64,000 bases of DNA from NCBI GenBank assembly GCA_022788205.1, contig JALEVQ010000021.1, positions 1 through 64,000 of the forward strand, in the 5' to 3' direction. The DNA comes from Robinsoniella sp. GTDB lineage: Bacteria > Bacillota > Clostridia > Lachnospirales > Lachnospiraceae. Of the stretch, positions 45,428 through 55,405 are shown piece by piece. The notes below the pieces were generated by a model, which worked only from the letters and a program-made list of their open reading frames with translations, was not told where the DNA came from and made no database searches. The translations under genes and the position numbers were made by a program. Positions within the stretch are counted from its first letter, which is position 1. Each line of letters opens with the position of its first letter.

Positions 45428-47740
45428 ATGAGAAATCCGTTAGACAAGAGAATTTGGCGATCTTTAAAGGCGGAAGCTGGAAAATATCTGGTGATTTTTT
45501 TGATGCTGGTCAGGTCGATTGGTTTTGTGTCAGGATTTTTGGTGGCGGATGGCAGTATGATCATCGCCTATGAGGAGAGTTTTGAAAAATATCAGATTGA
45601 GGATGGAAATTTTCGCACTGCAAAGCGTGTCAGCGAGGAGGAATCTGAGGAGATCGAGGCGCTTGGCATTTTGCTGTATGAAAATTTTTATGTGGAGGAG
45701 GAGAGTCTGAACGGGAGTACGCTCCGCATCTTTCAGGAGCGCAGCGGGATAGATGAAGTTTGTCTGATGCAAGGAAAGATGCCTGATTCAGATGATGAGA
45801 TTGCCATTGACCGAATGTACGCACAAAACAATCAGATTTCGGTCGGGGAGAACTTGAAAGTTGGCGACAGAGAAGTGCAGGTCACAGGGCTTGTCGCTCT
45901 GTCCGATTACAGTGCGTTATTTTCAGACAATAATGATTCGATGTTTGATGCCGTGAAATTTGGCGTTGCAATTATGACACAGGATGGGATGGCGGACTTT
46001 GGCAGTGTTCACCTGCATTACAGCTATTCCTGGCATTATAAGGAGGAGCCAGAGAGTGAAAAGCAGGAAAAAGAGATGGCAGAGAAACTTATGAAAGAAT
46101 TAAACGCGATCATAGAGCTGGAAGATTTTGTGCCGAGATATCTCAACCAGTCGATTCGGTTTACGGGGGAAGACATGGGAGGAGATCGCTCGATGATCAT
46201 CACGCTTCTGTATATGATCATCGTGATTCTGGCATTTGTATTTGGCATCACAATCAGCAATACGATCAGAAAAGAGGCAACTGTGATCGGAACGCTGCGC
46301 GCATCGGGATATACAAAGGCAGAGCTGATTAGGCACTATATGACGATGCCAATCCTGGTAACTTTGGCTGGAGCTTTGATGGGGAATCTTTTGGGATACA
46401 CGGTGTTTAAAAATCTGTGTGCGGCGATGTACTATGGAAGCTACAGCCTGCCTACCTATGAAACGATCTGGAATGCGGAAGCGTTTGTGATGACCACGGT
46501 TGTGCCGGTGGTTCTGATGTTTTTGATCAATCTTGTGATTTTGGCACACAAGCTTTCCCTGGAGCCTCTTAAATTCCTTCGCAGAGATTTGAAAAAAGGA
46601 CGCCAGAAAAGTGTGCTGCGTTTAAACGAGAGACTGCCATTTTTTCAGCGCTTTCGCATGCGTATTATTTTACAGAATATCAGTAATTACGTCACATTGT
46701 TTGTGGGAATTGTCTTTGCCAATCTTCTGCTGATGTTTGGGCTGCTTCTGCCTTCTGTGCTGGACCATTTTCAGGAGGAAATCGTGGAAAACATGTTGTG
46801 TGAGTATCAGTACATTTTGAAAGTGCCACAGGTACAGGAGACGGATGGAGCCATGGAAAAGATGGTACAGATGCTGTTCCTCTCCGGGATGGAGACTGCC
46901 AATGAAGACGCGGAGCCGTTCGCAGTCTGCTCACTTAACACGATCGAAGGAAAATATAAGAGTGAAAAAATCAGCGTGTACGGTGTGGAAAAGGAGAATG
47001 CTTACGTGTCTTTGGATTTCTCTGAGCCAGGCGTCTATGTCACGGAAGGGTACGCAGAAAAATTTGGAGTCAGAGTGGGAGAGACCATCACACTGAAAGA
47101 ACGGTATGAAGAGAAAACGTATGAATTTGAAGTGGCAGGAACATACAACTATCCTGGAGCGTTGGCGATCTTTATGAGCCGGGAAGCGTTTCAGAAGCTG
47201 TTTGGATACGAAAAGTATTATTACAATGGTTATTTTTCCGACAGCCAGATCACAGATCTTGCGGAGCTTTATATCGCATCTGTGATTGACAGGGAGGATC
47301 TCACAAAATTGTCAAGACAGTTAGATGTGTCGATGGGAAGTATGATGACGATGATCGACGCCTTTGCGGTTGTGATGTTTCTGATTTTGCTCTATCTGTT
47401 GTCGAAGATGATCATTGAAAAAAATGCACAATCCATCTCTATGGTGAAGATTTTAGGATATCAAAATCGGGAGATCAGCCGCCTGTACATCCTGTCCACC
47501 ACAATCATGACAGGCGTCTTTTTGCTGCTGAGCTTTCCTATTGAGGCGTATGCCATGAGATGGTTATTCCTAAATGTGATGATGACCAGCATCGCGGGCT
47601 GGATTCCGCTTTCCATCGCACCGGAGATCTATGTGAAAATGTTTCTTCTGGGAGCGGTGACATATATGGTGGTGGCAATGATGGAATATAAGAAAATTCA
47701 GGGTGTGCCGTTGGAGGAAGCGCTGAAGCATGTAGAATAG
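45428..47740 (+). CDS. ABC transporter permease (FtsX/MacB type)
   Basis: A 770-residue permease with an N-terminal membrane helix, a large extracellular domain, three helices at about 255-400, a second extracellular domain and three C-terminal helices with FtsX-like blocks (ISMVKILGYQNREISRLYILSTT). It ends normally (EEALKHVE). GGAGGAG lies just before ATG 45428. The family usually exports antimicrobial peptides or works as a sensor with a kinase. Its partner ATPase gene is broken, so the complex is probably inactive unless another ATPase substitutes. Confidence 0.9.
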   Translation: MRNPLDKRIWRSLKAEAGKYLVIFLMLVRSIGFVSGFLVADGSMIIAYEESFEKYQIEDGNFRTAKRVSEEESEEIEALGILLYENFYVEEESLNGSTLRIFQERSGIDEVCLMQGKMPDSDDEIAIDRMYAQNNQISVGENLKVGDREVQVTGLVALSDYSALFSDNNDSMFDAVKFGVAIMTQDGMADFGSVHLHYSYSWHYKEEPESEKQEKEMAEKLMKELNAIIELEDFVPRYLNQSIRFTGEDMGGDRSMIITLLYMIIVILAFVFGITISNTIRKEATVIGTLRASGYTKAELIRHYMTMPILVTLAGALMGNLLGYTVFKNLCAAMYYGSYSLPTYETIWNAEAFVMTTVVPVVLMFLINLVILAHKLSLEPLKFLRRDLKKGRQKSVLRLNERLPFFQRFRMRIILQNISNYVTLFVGIVFANLLLMFGLLLPSVLDHFQEEIVENMLCEYQYILKVPQVQETDGAMEKMVQMLFLSGMETANEDAEPFAVCSLNTIEGKYKSEKISVYGVEKENAYVSLDFSEPGVYVTEGYAEKFGVRVGETITLKERYEEKTYEFEVAGTYNYPGALAIFMSREAFQKLFGYEKYYYNGYFSDSQITDLAELYIASVIDREDLTKLSRQLDVSMGSMMTMIDAFAVVMFLILLYLLSKMIIEKNAQSISMVKILGYQNREISRLYILSTTIMTGVFLLLSFPIEAYAMRWLFLNVMMTSIAGWIPLSIAPEIYVKMFLLGAVTYMVVAMMEYKKIQGVPLEEALKHVE

Positions 47741-47776
47741 AATTGTGCAACGATTTCAAATTTTTAAGATTATATA

Positions 47777-47805
47777 TTGACATAGGACAAAAAAAGGGAT
47801 ATAAT
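47777..47805 (+). promoter_or_regulatory. trp operon promoter
   Basis: TTGACA (47777-47782), a 17-bp spacer and TATAAT (47800-47805): a full consensus match just ahead of the tryptophan T-box. Confidence 0.88.
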
Positions 47806-47811
47806 CTGACT

Positions 47812-48102
47812 ATAAATTTAATACAATAAACCGTTGAAGCGGAGATAAAAACGGTAGATGCGCGCACAGAGAGTCCGGGTGGCTGAGAGCCGGATCGAGA
47901 GGCAGATCGTTAAATGGACCGCAGAGGGCACAGGGAAAGAGCGAAGCTTTAGTATTCTGTGACGTGAGGGCATACGTCAGTTGCCGGAGATATGCTGGTA
48001 TCTCGCAGAGAGCGCAAAGCAATTTGTGAATCAAGGTGGCACCGCGGTGAATTTGAACCGTCCTTGACAGAAGAGAGAAATTCTGTCAGGGGCGGATTTT
48101 TT
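47812..48102 (+). promoter_or_regulatory. T-box riboswitch, tryptophan (UGG specifier)
   Basis: The T-box sequence AGGTGGCACCGCGG is at 48034-48047, and the specifier TGG (47915-47917) lies in AAATGGACC. The terminator CCGTCCTTGACAGAA (48058-48072) pairs with 48081-48095 and runs into Ts. Uncharged tRNA-Trp should switch on the trp operon. Confidence 0.92.
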
Positions 48103-48208
48103 ATTTTGCGGAAAATTGCACTTCGGCGAGGGAAAAGTAATCTGTACAGACAGAAAATTTTGCAGTGTGAGATGACTGTGACGAGGAAATGTGGCAGGAG
48201 GAAAAAAC

Positions 48209-49696
48209 ATGGTTCCAAGCTTAGAAGAAATCAGAGAAATTGCGAAGACAGGAGAATACAGACGAATTCCGGTCAGCAGGGAACTGTATGCAGACCGGTT
48301 TACACCGATTGAAGTGATGCGGACACTGCGCGCCGCAAGCAAGCACTGTTACTTGCTGGAGAGCGCGGAAAACAACCAGAGATGGGGGAGATATTCTTTT
48401 TTGGGATATGCACCGACACTGGAGCTGACCTGCAATGATGGCTTGCTCCACATCCGATATGGATCAGAAGAAGAGATAGAGAGGGAAGAATCTTTTCAGG
48501 TGTCACATCCAGGAGAGAAGATCAGAGAGATTTTAAGCCAGTACAAAAGCCCGAAGGTGGAAGGAATGCCGCCGTTTACGGGAGGACTGGTCGGATATTT
48601 TTCTTATGATTATATTCGGTATGCAGAGCCGACTCTGAAAAACACACAGGCGCGTGATGAGACATTCTGCGATGTGGATTTGATGCTATTTGACAAAGTA
48701 ATCGTATTTGACCATTATAAACAAAAGTTAATTTTGATTGCAGGTGTCCGCACAGATGATGTGGAACAATCTTACGAAGAGGCGCAGAGAGAACTCGCAG
48801 AGATGGAGCAGCTGCTGAAAAGCGGAGCCAGGGCAGTCTTTCGCCCGTTCCATCTGAAAGAAGAATTGAAGCCATGCTTTTCAAAGGAAGAATACTGCAA
48901 GATGGTAGAGCGCGCAAAAGAATATATCCGGGAGGGAGATATCTTCCAGGTAGTCTTGTCGGATCCGATGGAGGCGGAGGCCGAAGGAAGCCTGTTCGAT
49001 GCATACCGTGTGCTGCGAACAGAAAACCCGTCCCCTTATATGTTTTATTTTTCCAGCGATCATATTGAGATCGCAGGTGCATCGCCGGAAACACTTGCAA
49101 AGCTGGAAGATGGAACACTCTATACCTTCCCACTTGCGGGGACGAGACCGAGAGGAAAGAGTCAGGCAGAGGATGAAGCGCTGGAGAGAGAACTTTTAAG
49201 AGATGAAAAAGAGCTGTCTGAGCACAACATGCTGGTGGATCTGTGAAGAAATGACCTTGGAAAGATCAGTAAGCTTGGAAGTGTGAAGGTAGAACAGTAT
49301 CTCAGTATTCAGAGATATTCCCATGTGATGCACATCGGCTCGACGGTGTCAGGGGCGATCGCACCAGGATATGATGCGGTGGATGCGGTAGATTCGATTT
49401 TGCCTGCGGGAACCTTGTCAGGAGCTCCAAAGATCCGTGCTTGTGAGATTATCCAGGAACTGGAGGGACGCAGAAGAGGAATCTATGGCGGCGCGATCGG
49501 ATATCTGGATTTTACCGGAAATCTGGATACCTGCATTTCCATCCGTCTTGCCTACAAAAAGCGAAATATGGTGTGTGTGCAGTCGGGAGCAGGGATCGTC
49601 GCAGACAGTGTGCCGGAAAAAGAATTTGAAGAATGCCGCAATAAGGCACGCGCAGTGGTCAAGGCGCTCAAGGAGTCGGAAGGAGGATTATTATGA
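48209..49696 (+). pseudogene. trpE: Anthranilate synthase component I, interrupted by an in-frame TGA
   Basis: A 495-codon gene for the chorismate-binding subunit that makes anthranilate with TrpG. The frame is uninterrupted except for TGA at 49244-49246 (codon 346), where the conserved motif reads NMLVDL-stop-RNDLGKIS; family members have Gly (GGN) there, so a single G-to-T change explains it. After the stop the same frame continues with ISTVSGAIAPGYDAVDA-like sequence, TLSGAPKIRACEII and GGAIGYLDF, all conserved. The start ATG 48209 follows AGGAGG. The truncated product lacks the C-terminal third of the active site. It overlaps trpG by 4 bases. Confidence 0.9.
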
Positions 49697-50292
49697 TTTT
49701 GATGATCGATAATTACGACAGTTTTGTCTACAATCTGTATCAGCTGATCGGAAGCATGGATCCTGAGATCAAGGTTGTGCGCAACGACGCACTCAGTGTG
49801 GAAGAGATCGAAGCGCTGAATCCAGAAGCGATTGTGATTTCACCGGGTCCTGGAAAGCCAAAGGATGCGGGGGTCTGTGAGCAGGTGATCGAGAGGCTGA
49901 AGGGAAAGATTCCGATCCTTGGCGTGTGCCTGGGACATCAGGCAATCTGTGAGACATTCGGCGCCACAGTGTCCTATGCGAAAAAGATGATGCACGGAAA
50001 GACATCAGAGATCACAATTGATCCAGACAGCGTGCTGTTTCAGGGAATGAGCGACCATGTCAAGGTGGCAAGATACCATTCCCTTGCGGCGGTGGAGGCG
50101 ACCTTGCCCGAAGAGCTGCGTGTGACAGCGAAAAGTGATGACGGTGAGATTATGGCAGTGGAACACAGAGCGTATCCAATTTATGGATTACAGTTTCATC
50201 CAGAATCGGTTATGACACCAGAGGGCAAGACCATCATAAAAAATTTCCTTGCAAGTGTCGAAAAGGAAAATGAAAAGAGTTCAAAGAGATAG
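49693..50292 (+). CDS. trpG: Anthranilate synthase component II (glutamine amidotransferase)
   Basis: A 199-residue class I amidotransferase that supplies ammonia from glutamine to TrpE. C79 in GVCLGHQ is the nucleophile; His and Glu are in FHPES. PGPGKPKDAG and KVARYHSL are typical of TrpG/PabA. It starts within the trpE stop (ATGA), so its translation is normally coupled to trpE and may fall because of the nonsense codon upstream. Could also serve PabB. Confidence 0.95.
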   Translation: MILMIDNYDSFVYNLYQLIGSMDPEIKVVRNDALSVEEIEALNPEAIVISPGPGKPKDAGVCEQVIERLKGKIPILGVCLGHQAICETFGATVSYAKKMMHGKTSEITIDPDSVLFQGMSDHVKVARYHSLAAVEATLPEELRVTAKSDDGEIMAVEHRAYPIYGLQFHPESVMTPEGKTIIKNFLASVEKENEKSSKR

Positions 50293-50352
50293 AAAATACT
50301 TTAGAAAAAGTAGCCAAGAGATAGAAACAAGAAATAGATGGAGGAAAAAAAG

Positions 50353-51363
50353 ATGATCAGAGAAGCAATCATTAAACTGTCAAGAAAAGAGGATTTGACA
50401 TATCAGGAAGCAGAAGAGGTTATGAATGAGATTATGGAGGGAAAGGCGACGGACGTGCAGAAGTCGGCGTATCTGACAGCACTCTCTCTGAAAGGGGAGA
50501 CGATCGATGAGATCACGGCATCAGCTTCAGGAATGCGTGCTCACTGTGTCAAACTGCTGCACGATATGGATGTGCTGGAGATTGTGGGAACAGGAGGAGA
50601 CGGGGCAAACTCGTTTAACATTTCGACGACTTCATCTCTTGTCATCGCAGCAGGCGGCGTCCCGGTTGCAAAGCATGGAAACAGGGCTGCATCGTCAAAG
50701 TCTGGCGCGGCAGATGTTCTGGAAGCACTCGGCGTGAAGATTACACTGGAGCCAGAGCGCAGCGCGGAACTATTAAAACAGATTCAGATTTGTTTCCTGT
50801 TTGCACAGAACTACCACATCGCAATGAAATATGTAGGACCGATCCGCAAGGAGCTTGGCATCCGCACGGTGTTTAACATTTTAGGACCTCTCTCAAACCC
50901 GGCAGGCGCAAACATGGAATTGATGGGTGTGTATGACCAGACACTTGTGGAGCCTTTGGCGCAGGTTATGGCAAAACTGGGTGTTGTGCGAGGGATGGTT
51001 GTCTACGGTCAGGACAAGCTGGATGAAATCTCGATGAGTGCTCCGACCTCTGTCTGCGAGATACGAGATGGATGGTTCCAGTCCTATGAGATCACGCCAG
51101 AACAATTTGGCTATGAGCGCTGCCAAAAAGAAGATCTGGTGGGAGGAACACCGCAGGAAAACGCCAAGATTACGCGCGATATTTTAGAAGGGACAGAGCG
51201 CGGTCCAAAGAGATGCGCAGTCTGCTTGAATGCGGGAGCTGCACTGTATATCGCGGGAAAGACAGCAACGATGGAAGAAGGCGTGCGCATGGCGGAAAAA
51301 TTGATCGACGATGGAAGCGCACTCAGAAAACTGGAACAATTTATTGAGGAGAGCAATCGATGA
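50353..51363 (+). CDS. trpD: Anthranilate phosphoribosyltransferase
   Basis: A 336-residue enzyme joining anthranilate to PRPP. The PRPP-binding loop [36 protein letters not shown] and [26 protein letters not shown] are the family motifs. ATG 50353 lies 8 bases after GGAGG, whereas ATG 50338 is inside that site. Overlaps trpC by 4 bases. Intact. Confidence 0.96.
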   Translation: MIREAIIKLSRKEDLTYQEAEEVMNEIMEGKATDVQKSAYLTALSLKGETIDEITASASGMRAHCVKLLHDMDVLEIVGTGGDGANSFNISTTSSLVIAAGGVPVAKHGNRAASSKSGAADVLEALGVKITLEPERSAELLKQIQICFLFAQNYHIAMKYVGPIRKELGIRTVFNILGPLSNPAGANMELMGVYDQTLVEPLAQVMAKLGVVRGMVVYGQDKLDEISMSAPTSVCEIRDGWFQSYEITPEQFGYERCQKEDLVGGTPQENAKITRDILEGTERGPKRCAVCLNAGAALYIAGKTATMEEGVRMAEKLIDDGSALRKLEQFIEESNR

Positions 51364-52145
51364 ATATTTTAGAGGAAATCGCAGACCGGACAAGAGAGCG
51401 CATTGGGAAGGAAAAACAGCAGGTTTCTCTGGAGACAGTGCGAACAGAGGCGGAAAATCTTGCAAAGAAGACCGAACCATTTCGGTTTGAGAAGGCGCTG
51501 CGAGCATCGGAGCTTTCTTTTATCTGTGAGGTGAAGAAAGCATCCCCTTCAAAGGGAATCATCGCAGAGGACTTTCCGTATCTCCAGATCGCAAAAGAGT
51601 ATGAAAAGGCGGGCGCAGATGCGATCTCGTGCCTGACAGAGCCGTTTTATTTTCAGGGAAGAGATTCTTATCTGAGAGAGATTGCACAGGAGGTTTGCAT
51701 CCCGATTTTGAGAAAAGATTTCACAGTGGATGAGTATATGATCTATCAGGCAAAGACGCTGGGAGCGTCGGCGGTGCTGCTGATCTGCTCTCTTCTTGAT
51801 GGGGAACAGCTAAAAGCATATCATGACCTGGCAGATGAGCTGGGATTATCCGCTTTAGTGGAGGCACACACGGAGGATGAAGTCAAGATGGCAGACAGAG
51901 CTGGGGCGCGTATTATCGGCGTAAACAACCGAAACTTAAAGACGTTTGAGGTTGATGTGGAAAACAGCCTGCGGCTGAGAGCGTGCGCAGACGAAAAGAC
52001 CATTTTTGTCTCAGAGAGCGGCATCAAGACGCCAGAAGAGATCCAGAAATTGAGAGAAAATGGCACAGATGCGGTGCTGATCGGGGAAACTTTGATGCGT
52101 GCGAAAGATAAGGCAGAGATGCTGAGGATGCTTGCCGGACGATAA
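51360..52145 (+). CDS. trpC: Indole-3-glycerol-phosphate synthase
   Basis: A 261-residue barrel enzyme closing the indole ring. Catalytic blocks: [15 protein letters not shown] (Lys), [27 protein letters not shown] (Lys), [24 protein letters not shown] and FVSESGI. The length is that of a single-domain TrpC, so it is not fused to TrpF. Starts within the trpD stop. Followed by a 107-bp gap where trpF would be expected. Confidence 0.96.
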   Translation: MNILEEIADRTRERIGKEKQQVSLETVRTEAENLAKKTEPFRFEKALRASELSFICEVKKASPSKGIIAEDFPYLQIAKEYEKAGADAISCLTEPFYFQGRDSYLREIAQEVCIPILRKDFTVDEYMIYQAKTLGASAVLLICSLLDGEQLKAYHDLADELGLSALVEAHTEDEVKMADRAGARIIGVNNRNLKTFEVDVENSLRLRACADEKTIFVSESGIKTPEEIQKLRENGTDAVLIGETLMRAKDKAEMLRMLAGR

Positions 52146-52252
52146 GACAGAGACTTTTGGAGACAAGAAAAAGACAGGGAAAAAGACAAGCGAGTAAAAG
52201 TAAGACAGAAAAACAGAGGAATAAAGATAGATAGAGAGAAGGAGCAGACAAG

Positions 52253-53437
52253 ATGACAGATGGAAGATTTGGAATTCACGGCGGGCAGTATATTCCTGAG
52301 ACGCTGATGAACGCGGTGATTGAGCTGGAAGAAGCTTACAATCGGTATAAAGAGGATCCGGAGTTCAACCGGGAATTGACAGAGTTGTTGAATGAATATG
52401 CAGGGAGACCTTCGAGATTATATTTTGCAAAGAGAATGACAGAGGATCTAGGCGGAGCGAAGATTTATCTGAAGAGAGAAGACTTAAACCATACTGGAGC
52501 ACATAAGATCAACAACGTGTTAGGTCAGGTGCTTTTGGCGAAGAAGATGGGCAAGACGCGTGTGATTGCTGAGACTGGAGCAGGTCAGCACGGGGTTGCA
52601 ACGGCGACGGCAGCGGCGCTGATGGACATGGAGTGTGAAGTCTTTATGGGCGAGGAAGATACAAAGCGCCAGGCACTCAATGTATACCGCATGCGTCTGT
52701 TAGGAGCTAAGGTTCATCCAGTGACAAGCGGAACAGGGACATTGAAAGATGCGGTCTCTGAGACGATGCGTGAGTGGACAAGCAGGATTGCGGATACACA
52801 TTATGTACTTGGCTCCTGCATGGGACCTCATCCATTCCCGATGATCGTGCGAGATTTTCAGTCTGTCATCTCAAAGGAGATCAAACATCAGATCATGGAG
52901 AAAGAAGGAAAGCTCCCAGATGCGGTGCTCGCCTGTGTGGGCGGTGGATCGAATGCGATCGGGGCCTTTTATAACTTTATTCCAGATCAGAGTGTCCGAT
53001 TGATCGGGTGCGAGGCAGCAGGAAGAGGTGTGAATACCGCGGAGACAGCAGCGACGATCGCAACGGGAAAGCTTGGAATTTTCCACGGAATGAAATCGTA
53101 TTTCTGCCAGGATGAGTATGGTCAGATTGCACCGGTTTACTCGATCTCTGCGGGACTTGATTACCCGGGAATCGGACCGGAACATGCTTATCTGCATGAC
53201 ATTGGGCGTGCCGAGTATGTGGCGATCACCGATGAAGAGGCGGTCGAAGCGTTTGAATACCTCTCGAGAATCGAGGGCATTATCCCGGCGATCGAGAGTG
53301 CCCATGCGGTTGCCTATGCGAGAAAGCTGGCTCCGACGATGAGCAAGGATCAGATTATTGTGATTAATATTTCCGGGCGCGGTGATAAGGACTGCGCTGC
53401 GATTGCGAGATACAGAGGGGAGGATCTTCATGAGTAA
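52253..53437 (+). CDS. trpB: Tryptophan synthase beta subunit
   Basis: A 394-residue PLP enzyme condensing indole and serine. K85 in [14 protein letters not shown] is the PLP Lys; [14 protein letters not shown] and [11 protein letters not shown] bind substrate and phosphate. It is the TrpB1 type that pairs with TrpA. AAGGAG precedes the ATG after the 107-bp gap; no terminator or promoter is seen in that gap. Confidence 0.97.
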   Translation: MTDGRFGIHGGQYIPETLMNAVIELEEAYNRYKEDPEFNRELTELLNEYAGRPSRLYFAKRMTEDLGGAKIYLKREDLNHTGAHKINNVLGQVLLAKKMGKTRVIAETGAGQHGVATATAAALMDMECEVFMGEEDTKRQALNVYRMRLLGAKVHPVTSGTGTLKDAVSETMREWTSRIADTHYVLGSCMGPHPFPMIVRDFQSVISKEIKHQIMEKEGKLPDAVLACVGGGSNAIGAFYNFIPDQSVRLIGCEAAGRGVNTAETAATIATGKLGIFHGMKSYFCQDEYGQIAPVYSISAGLDYPGIGPEHAYLHDIGRAEYVAITDEEAVEAFEYLSRIEGIIPAIESAHAVAYARKLAPTMSKDQIIVINISGRGDKDCAAIARYRGEDLHE

Positions 53438-54203
53438 TATTCAGAAAGCGTTTCAAAACGGAAAAGCATTTATTCCATTTTTAACATGCGGTGATCCGTC
53501 ACTTGAAGTGACAGAGCAGCTTGTCTATGCGATGGAGAGAGCGGGAGCAGATCTGATTGAGCTTGGAATTCCATTTTCCGATCCGACAGCGGAAGGACCG
53601 GTGATTCAGGAGGCGAGCAACCGTGCATTAAAAGGCGGTGTCACTACGGATGGTATTTTTGAGATGGTAAAAAAAATCAGAGAGAAGACACAGATTCCGA
53701 TGGTCTTCATGACGTATGCCAATGTTGTGTTTTCCTACGGGATTGAACGGTTTATCAAAAAGGCGGCAGAGCTCGGCATGGATGGGCTGATTTTGCCGGA
53801 TGTACCATTTGAGGAGAAAGAAGAGTTTGACTGTGTGTGCAGAGCGTATGGGCTTGACTTGATCTCCTTGATTGCCCCAACTTCCCACGAACGCATCCGG
53901 ATGATTGCTGAGCAGGCACACGGATTTGTATACTGTGTCTCCTCCCTTGGCGTGACAGGAGTGCGCTCGAAGATCACCACAGATGTGGGGGCGATGGTGA
54001 GATTAGTAAAAGAGACAAAAGAGATCCCGTGTGCGGTGGGATTTGGAATCTCGACACCGGAGCAGGCGAAAAAGATGACAGAGGTGTCGGACGGAGCGAT
54101 CGTTGGAAGCGCAATCGTGAAACTGTGCGGACAGTACGGGGAAGCATGTGTGCCATATGTGGAAGAATATGTGAAAAGTATGAAGGATGCGATCAGAGGA
54201 TAA
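53430..54203 (+). CDS. trpA: Tryptophan synthase alpha subunit
   Basis: A 257-residue barrel that splits indole-3-glycerol phosphate into indole and glyceraldehyde 3-phosphate. Catalytic E44 ([11 protein letters not shown]) and D51, and the loop [12 protein letters not shown], are present. ATG 53430 overlaps the trpB end by 8 bases and follows GGGGAGG. Last gene of the trp operon; no obvious terminator follows before the promoter at 54259. Confidence 0.96.
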   Translation: MSNIQKAFQNGKAFIPFLTCGDPSLEVTEQLVYAMERAGADLIELGIPFSDPTAEGPVIQEASNRALKGGVTTDGIFEMVKKIREKTQIPMVFMTYANVVFSYGIERFIKKAAELGMDGLILPDVPFEEKEEFDCVCRAYGLDLISLIAPTSHERIRMIAEQAHGFVYCVSSLGVTGVRSKITTDVGAMVRLVKETKEIPCAVGFGISTPEQAKKMTEVSDGAIVGSAIVKLCGQYGEACVPYVEEYVKSMKDAIRG

Positions 54204-54258
54204 CCTGACGACCAGGGCGAATGGTGCAGAAAAACAGCGCATTTTTTGAGCTGGCAGA

Positions 54259-54479
54259 TTGACGAAACCTTGTGCTGTATATTATAATAAGACAGAGAAA
54301 AAAGTCAGCATTCAGCAGAGATGCGAGGATTTTTCCACCTTTCTGTGTGGTGGGATGAGTCGCAGAAAAGGAACTTCACGGCGGTGGCGGGCAAAAATGT
54401 CAGTGACTTCTGATGAGGAGAAAATGGGTTTTGGAGTCTCTTTGGTCCAGAACGCAGCGAGTGCGGGATGGGAGGAAAA
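54259..54479 (+). promoter_or_regulatory. Promoter and long leader of the DUF1622 gene
   Basis: TTGACG (54259-54264), an 18-bp spacer and TATAAT (54283-54288). About 185 transcribed bases precede the start at 54480. They contain small hairpins (GCAT-N9-ATGC at 54307-54323; CCACC/GGTGG-like at 54339-54356) and no supported reading frame. No known riboswitch was recognised. Confidence 0.55.
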
Positions 54480-54815
54480 ATGGGAAAGTTGATTGAAATT
54501 TTAAACCAGATTTTGGACAATGGAGTAGAGATCGGAATTTTGATTTTCGAGTTCATCGGAGTCGGGGTGATTATCTGGACCAGCCTTGTGAGTTTGTACA
54601 AATATATGACGCAAAAACCGGATACCAGAATCTATCTGGCGAAAGGGCTGGCGATGGGATTGGAATTTAAGCTGGGAAGTGAGATCCTGAGAACCGTGAT
54701 TGTGCGGGAATGGAAGGAGATCGCCATTGTGGCTGGTATCATCGCTCTGCGGGCGACCCTTACCTTCCTGATTCACTGGGAGATCAAGGAGGAGGAGAAA
54801 GAGAGCGAAAAATAG
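54480..54815 (+). CDS. DUF1622 family membrane protein
   Basis: A 111-residue protein with two to three membrane helices (about 13-35, 75-98) and the family-like block RIYLAKGLAMGLEFKLGSEILRTVIVREWKEIAIVAGIIALRATLTFLIHWEIK, in which polar residues lie inside helices. DUF1622 proteins are widespread and of unknown function. ATG 54480 follows GGAGG. It has its own promoter and leader, separate from the trp operon. Confidence 0.85.
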   Translation: MGKLIEILNQILDNGVEIGILIFEFIGVGVIIWTSLVSLYKYMTQKPDTRIYLAKGLAMGLEFKLGSEILRTVIVREWKEIAIVAGIIALRATLTFLIHWEIKEEEKESEK

Positions 54816-54892
54816 AGAACTCCGAAGCTAGTTCCAAGGAGACAGACAAATCCGGAAAGGAAAATAGATTTAGAGAGAATAGAAGAGCAGAG

Positions 54893-54950
54893 AAAGCACC
54901 TGAATGAAGAAGGCTTATCTTATATAAGATTCTGAGGCGGGTGCTTTTTT
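54893..54950 (+). terminator. Terminator after the DUF1622 gene
   Basis: AAAGCACC (54893-54900) pairs with GGTGCTTT (54940-54947), with an inner palindrome ATCTTATATAAGAT (54917-54930), followed by Ts to 54950. Confidence 0.82.
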
Positions 54951-54976
54951 GATTGCACAGAGCAATCGGAAAGTAC

Positions 54977-55013
54977 TTGACAAGTGTTATATACTGTTAT
55001 ATACTGTTTATAG
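54977..55013 (+). promoter_or_regulatory. Promoter and tandem-repeat operator of the GntR-ABC operon
   Basis: TTGACA (54977-54982), a 17-bp spacer and TATACT (55000-55005). GTTATATACT occurs twice back to back (54986-54995, 54996-55005), with a partial third copy GTTTATAG. The 10-bp tandem covers the spacer and -10, a good place for the GntR protein encoded next to repress its own operon. Confidence 0.72.
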
Positions 55014-55033
55014 AACAGGAGGAGACGAAGAGA

Positions 55034-55405
55034 ATGAAAATTTTTGTGAATAATTCTTCGATGCAGCCGATATATGAGCAGATCATGGATCAGATCAAAT
55101 CGATGATTGTGAGCGGCGAGCTGAAGGAACATGAGATTTTGCCCTCTGTTCGTTCTTTGGCAAAGGATTTAAAGATCAGTGCTTTGACGGCAAAGAAGGC
55201 GTACGACATGCTGGAGAGTGAGGGATTTATCATCACAGTACATGGGAAAGGCAGCTTTGTGGCGAGCACGAACCGGGAATTGATCATGGAAGAACAACGA
55301 AAAGAAGTGGAAGCTGATTTGGAAATGGCCATCCAGAAAGGCAAGCGGTGTGGGATGACGCCGGAAGAGCTGAGAAGCTTGTTTGAATTAATTTTGGAGG
55401 AATGA
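55034..55405 (+). CDS. GntR-family regulator, YtrA type
   Basis: A 123-residue regulator: an N-terminal winged helix (PIYEQIMDQIKSMIVSGELKEHEILPSVRSLAKDLKISALTAKKAYDMLESEGFI) and only a short helical C-terminus, which is the YtrA subclass. ATG 55034 follows GGAGGAG; the frame further upstream runs through the promoter. Overlaps the ATPase gene by 4 bases. YtrA proteins repress linked ABC transporters and respond to wall-active antibiotics in Bacillus; the signal here is unknown. Confidence 0.92.
   Translation: MKIFVNNSSMQPIYEQIMDQIKSMIVSGELKEHEILPSVRSLAKDLKISALTAKKAYDMLESEGFIITVHGKGSFVASTNRELIMEEQRKEVEADLEMAIQKGKRCGMTPEELRSLFELILEE

Noticed and set aside
49244..49246. Selenocysteine or recoded UGA in trpE
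   Set aside because: The conserved residue is Gly, not Cys or Sec, and several other genes in the window use TGA as a normal stop.
52146..52252. Hidden trpF in the trpC-trpB gap
   Set aside because: Only 107 bases long and purine-rich with stops in the forward frames; far too short for TrpF.
54259..54492. 77-codon frame before the DUF1622 gene
   Set aside because: It begins at the -35 element itself, so it cannot be fully transcribed from that promoter, and its composition is not protein-like.
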